A stretch of 15,157 nt of DNA from Lentisphaerota bacterium (GTDB lineage Bacteria; Verrucomicrobiota; Kiritimatiellia; RFP12; UBA1067), in the NCBI GenBank assembly GCA_015061765.1, contig SUVZ01000044.1:1-15157 (forward strand), given 5' to 3'. Numbering within the stretch: position 1 is the first letter of the stretch; the number at the start of each line of letters is the position of its first letter. This document shows, one piece after another, positions 13,808 to 15,157 of this stretch. A program made the translations under genes and the position numbers. The notes under the pieces were generated by a model, which was not told the DNA's origin, did not search any database, and saw nothing but the letters and a program-made list of their open reading frames with translations.

Positions 13808-14854
13808 TCAACCCTTAAATTGCATAATGGCAATCTTACCCGTCTTGCCATCAACTTTAATCGTTCCCTGCGATTGCAGCGCACCAATGATCGGCGCTAC
13901 GTCTGGCGCCGGCACATGATAAGTCGTACGCAGCATAGCATTCAGCGTCTTTAGGTTAACTGCCTTCAGACGACCGCTTCTCAAGTCCGCCGAAACGGCA
14001 ATGACGGTCTCGCGCCGATACGCTTTTCCGGCAGAAACCGTCGCCTGCAGCACCCCGTCTTGTGGCGACAAAGCCTCGAATTCGCCTTTGTCGTACCAGA
14101 TGGCACGACACTTTGCACAAACGTCGATATCAATGTGCTTCTTGCCAGACGACACTTTCAGCAGACTCATCGACGATCCGCAAATGGGACACACGCATCC
14201 TGACTGTTCATGCTTCTGCGCTACGGAAATCATTTCGGACATGCTTTCCCTGCTTACAACATTTTTCAGCGCATCTATCTTGGACGACATGCCGCCGCAT
14301 GAAGCACATGTAAGGCATTTGACATTAGATTTTGTCCATGCAACCGTCAACTTGCCGCCACAGCGCGGACAAAGCGCCGCCAGTGATTTGGTGCTGTCTG
14401 TCGAAGCCCCCGCGCCTTCCGGATGAAGTTCAAAGAACTTTGTACATGCATTGCGAAAACTCGCAGGGGTCTTGGGCCCGCCCATACCGTATGCCGCCTT
14501 TCCTCCCTCGCGGATCTTTGAGGCGAGCGCGGAAAAATCGCTGTCGCTTGAAACGATGCAGATTCCCTCGCACGGACTCCGGTACAGGAACTCCATCGCG
14601 TCTATCACCAGCGCAATGTCGGCCACGTTTTTCTTTGAGACGTTGCTTACCTGCGGCCGTGCGACGACGCCGAATTCTCGCTGCGCCTTAACCCATCCAC
14701 CGTTGGAATTGAAGCAGTTCACCATACCGTATGCCCGGCGGGCAATCGGAGCTCCAATGGCGTACGCCTTCTTGAAAATTTCGCCGGCCAACGCGGCGCT
14801 GATGTTATCGGCGTCAATTAAAACCGCCAGACGCTGTTCAGCATATGTTGCCAT
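13808..14854 (-). CDS. NYN-domain putative ribonuclease with two zinc ribbons
   Basis: The protein is 348 aa. Residues 8-145 are a NYN/LabA-like PIN-fold domain with the acidic set D14 and D16 (LIDADN), D79 and D85 (ADIALVIDA) and D104/D106 (SSDSDF). Family members are metal-dependent RNases. Residues ~162-186 form a zinc ribbon (C162-x2-C165, C183-x2-C186, with an extra C180). Residues ~222-258 form a TFIIB-like ribbon (C222-x2-C225, C246-x2-C249, then IWYDKGE). The ~260-348 tail looks like a small helical or winged-helix domain and may bind nucleic acid. I chose ATG 14854 because the NYN fold begins there and AAGGAT lies upstream; ATG 14917 upstream has no such support. It has its own promoter and no obvious partner apart from a possible small gene upstream. 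The domain call is strong; target and purpose are unknown. Confidence 0.88.
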   Translation of the reverse strand: MATYAEQRLAVLIDADNISAALAGEIFKKAYAIGAPIARRAYGMVNCFNSNGGWVKAQREFGVVARPQVSNVSKKNVADIALVIDAMEFLYRSPCEGICIVSSDSDFSALASKIREGGKAAYGMGGPKTPASFRNACTKFFELHPEGAGASTDSTKSLAALCPRCGGKLTVAWTKSNVKCLTCASCGGMSSKIDALKNVVSRESMSEMISVAQKHEQSGCVCPICGSSMSLLKVSSGKKHIDIDVCAKCRAIWYDKGEFEALSPQDGVLQATVSAGKAYRRETVIAVSADLRSGRLKAVNLKTLNAMLRTTYHVPAPDVAPIIGALQSQGTIKVDGKTGKIAIMQFKG

Positions 14855-14895
14855 GCACAAATCCTTTTTATCCTTGGAATAACCTTCAACGGCCT

Positions 14896-14910
14896 CGATT
14901 ATACCACAAA
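14896..14910 (-). promoter_or_regulatory. Extended -10 promoter of the NYN gene, same 15-mer as before ccsA
   Basis: The minus strand reads TTTGTGGTATAATCG, with TATAAT at 14898-14903 and TGG directly before it. The predicted start is near 14891, leaving a leader of about 36 nt that contains AAGGAT, so this copy drives a normally led mRNA. The -35 is weak. Confidence 0.55.
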
Positions 14911-15054
14911 CCGACACCTCTTTGGCTTCTCTTTAGTTTCCATCGATTTCTCCTCGCCCGATGCCGACGCCCGCACGAGAAAGCCCATTAAGAACGCGCC
15001 TGCACCGATTTCCGGACGGCAGACGGCCTGGTAGGGTGAAAGTGGATTTTTCAC
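14899..15054 (-). CDS. Possible small protein (51 aa), unknown
   Basis: An open frame begins with GTG at 15054, with AAGGG about 10 nt upstream, and ends in the TAA at 14899-14901. It encodes 51 residues: a short hydrophobic middle (IGAGAFLMGFLV, 16-27) and a very basic end (KEKPKRCRFVV). An in-frame ATG at 14943 with AGGAGA at good spacing could instead start a 14-residue peptide. I recognise no family. The stop codon lies inside the TATAAT of the NYN promoter, 44 bp before that gene, so the two could be neighbours in one unit, or this frame may be chance and the DNA merely regulatory. An overlapping frame on the plus strand is also open. Weakly supported. Confidence 0.3.
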   Translation of the reverse strand: MKNPLSPYQAVCRPEIGAGAFLMGFLVRASASGEEKSMETKEKPKRCRFVV

Positions 15055-15087
15055 TTCAGCACGTCCCTTCCACCTTTGACCGACATG

Positions 15088-15105
15088 CAGTCGTCAACAC
15101 GACTG
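15088..15105. other. 7-bp stem-loop near the window edge
   Basis: CAGTCGT, loop CAAC, ACGACTG, a perfect stem in an otherwise featureless stretch (15055-15157). There is no T-run on either side. It could end a gene lying outside the window or be a protein-binding site. Confidence 0.3.
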
Positions 15106-15157
15106 ACACAGAACACCCCGCCGCATGCGTTCGCATATCCGCAAATCCATTCAAGAT

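Noticed and set aside
14961..15157. Plus-strand open frame from ATG 14961 running off the right edge
   Set aside because: It has no Shine-Dalgarno (the upstream bases are the complement of one), uses several codons that look atypical for this window, and shows no recognisable motif. The minus-strand frame in the same DNA is somewhat more plausible.

Overview
The window is a compact, almost fully coding bacterial chromosome segment of moderately high GC. It carries twelve confident protein genes and no rRNA, tRNA, CRISPR array, insertion sequence or phage gene that I can see. Eleven of the twelve genes lie on the minus strand. The gene content indicates a Gram-negative-type (diderm) bacterium that makes isoprenoids by the MEP route (dxs), makes diaminopimelate-type peptidoglycan (dapF, a D,D-carboxypeptidase, uppS), exports lipoproteins, and matures c-type cytochromes by System II (CcsA/ResB). 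Some sequence flavours, such as the GDASLT-type Dxs motif and the V/T/E-rich stalk after a membrane helix, remind me of the PVC superphylum (Verrucomicrobiota, Kiritimatiellota, Lentisphaerota). That placement is an impression and not a demonstrated assignment.

Layout, left to right. (1) 14-715 (minus) is a coiled-coil/C4 zinc-ribbon protein with its own promoter. (2) 901-1770 (minus) is a lipoprotein with a sugar-phosphate isomerase/epimerase TIM-barrel fold. It is divergent from (3) 1963-3105 (plus), a calcineurin-type phosphoesterase fused to a membrane helix and an exported tail. A 192-bp gap between them holds both promoters. (4) 6000-3182 (minus) is a three-gene unit: a short ResB-CcsA fusion, then a D-Ala-D-Ala carboxypeptidase overlapping it by 8 bp, then an endonuclease/exonuclease/phosphatase-fold protein. 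It runs convergently into the phosphoesterase, with a perfect 10-bp hairpin between the two stops. (5) 13578-6108 (minus) is a tightly packed six-gene probable operon: uppS, dxs, a membrane NERD protein, an S41/Prc protease, dapF and a GT4 glycosyltransferase. It has two 4-bp start/stop overlaps and gaps of 22, 17 and 51 bp. (6) 14854-13808 (minus) is a NYN-domain putative nuclease with two zinc ribbons. It is preceded by a possible 51-codon small gene that reaches to about 15054. The last 100 bp hold only a 7-bp hairpin and no gene I can support.

How the genes fit together. The six-gene unit is an envelope-precursor operon. Dxs begins the pathway to IPP, UppS makes the C55 lipid carrier, DapF makes meso-DAP, Prc-type proteases act on periplasmic envelope proteins, and the GT4 enzyme probably builds a surface glycan on the lipid carrier. 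The NERD protein is the odd member. The neighbouring carboxypeptidase continues the peptidoglycan theme.

Regulation. Every promoter I can make out has a TGn-extended -10 box (TATAAT, TATACT or TAATAT). For ccsA and the phosphoesterase the TATAAT lies exactly 8 nt before the ATG and leaves no room for a Shine-Dalgarno, which suggests leaderless mRNAs. Genes inside the operons mostly keep recognisable Shine-Dalgarno sequences. No clear-cut novel defence or mobile system is present. The items most worth following up are the NYN/double-zinc-ribbon protein with its possible small upstream gene, the membrane-tethered phosphoesterase, the NERD protein in an envelope operon, unusual active-site residues in Dxs, and the leaderless promoter layout.
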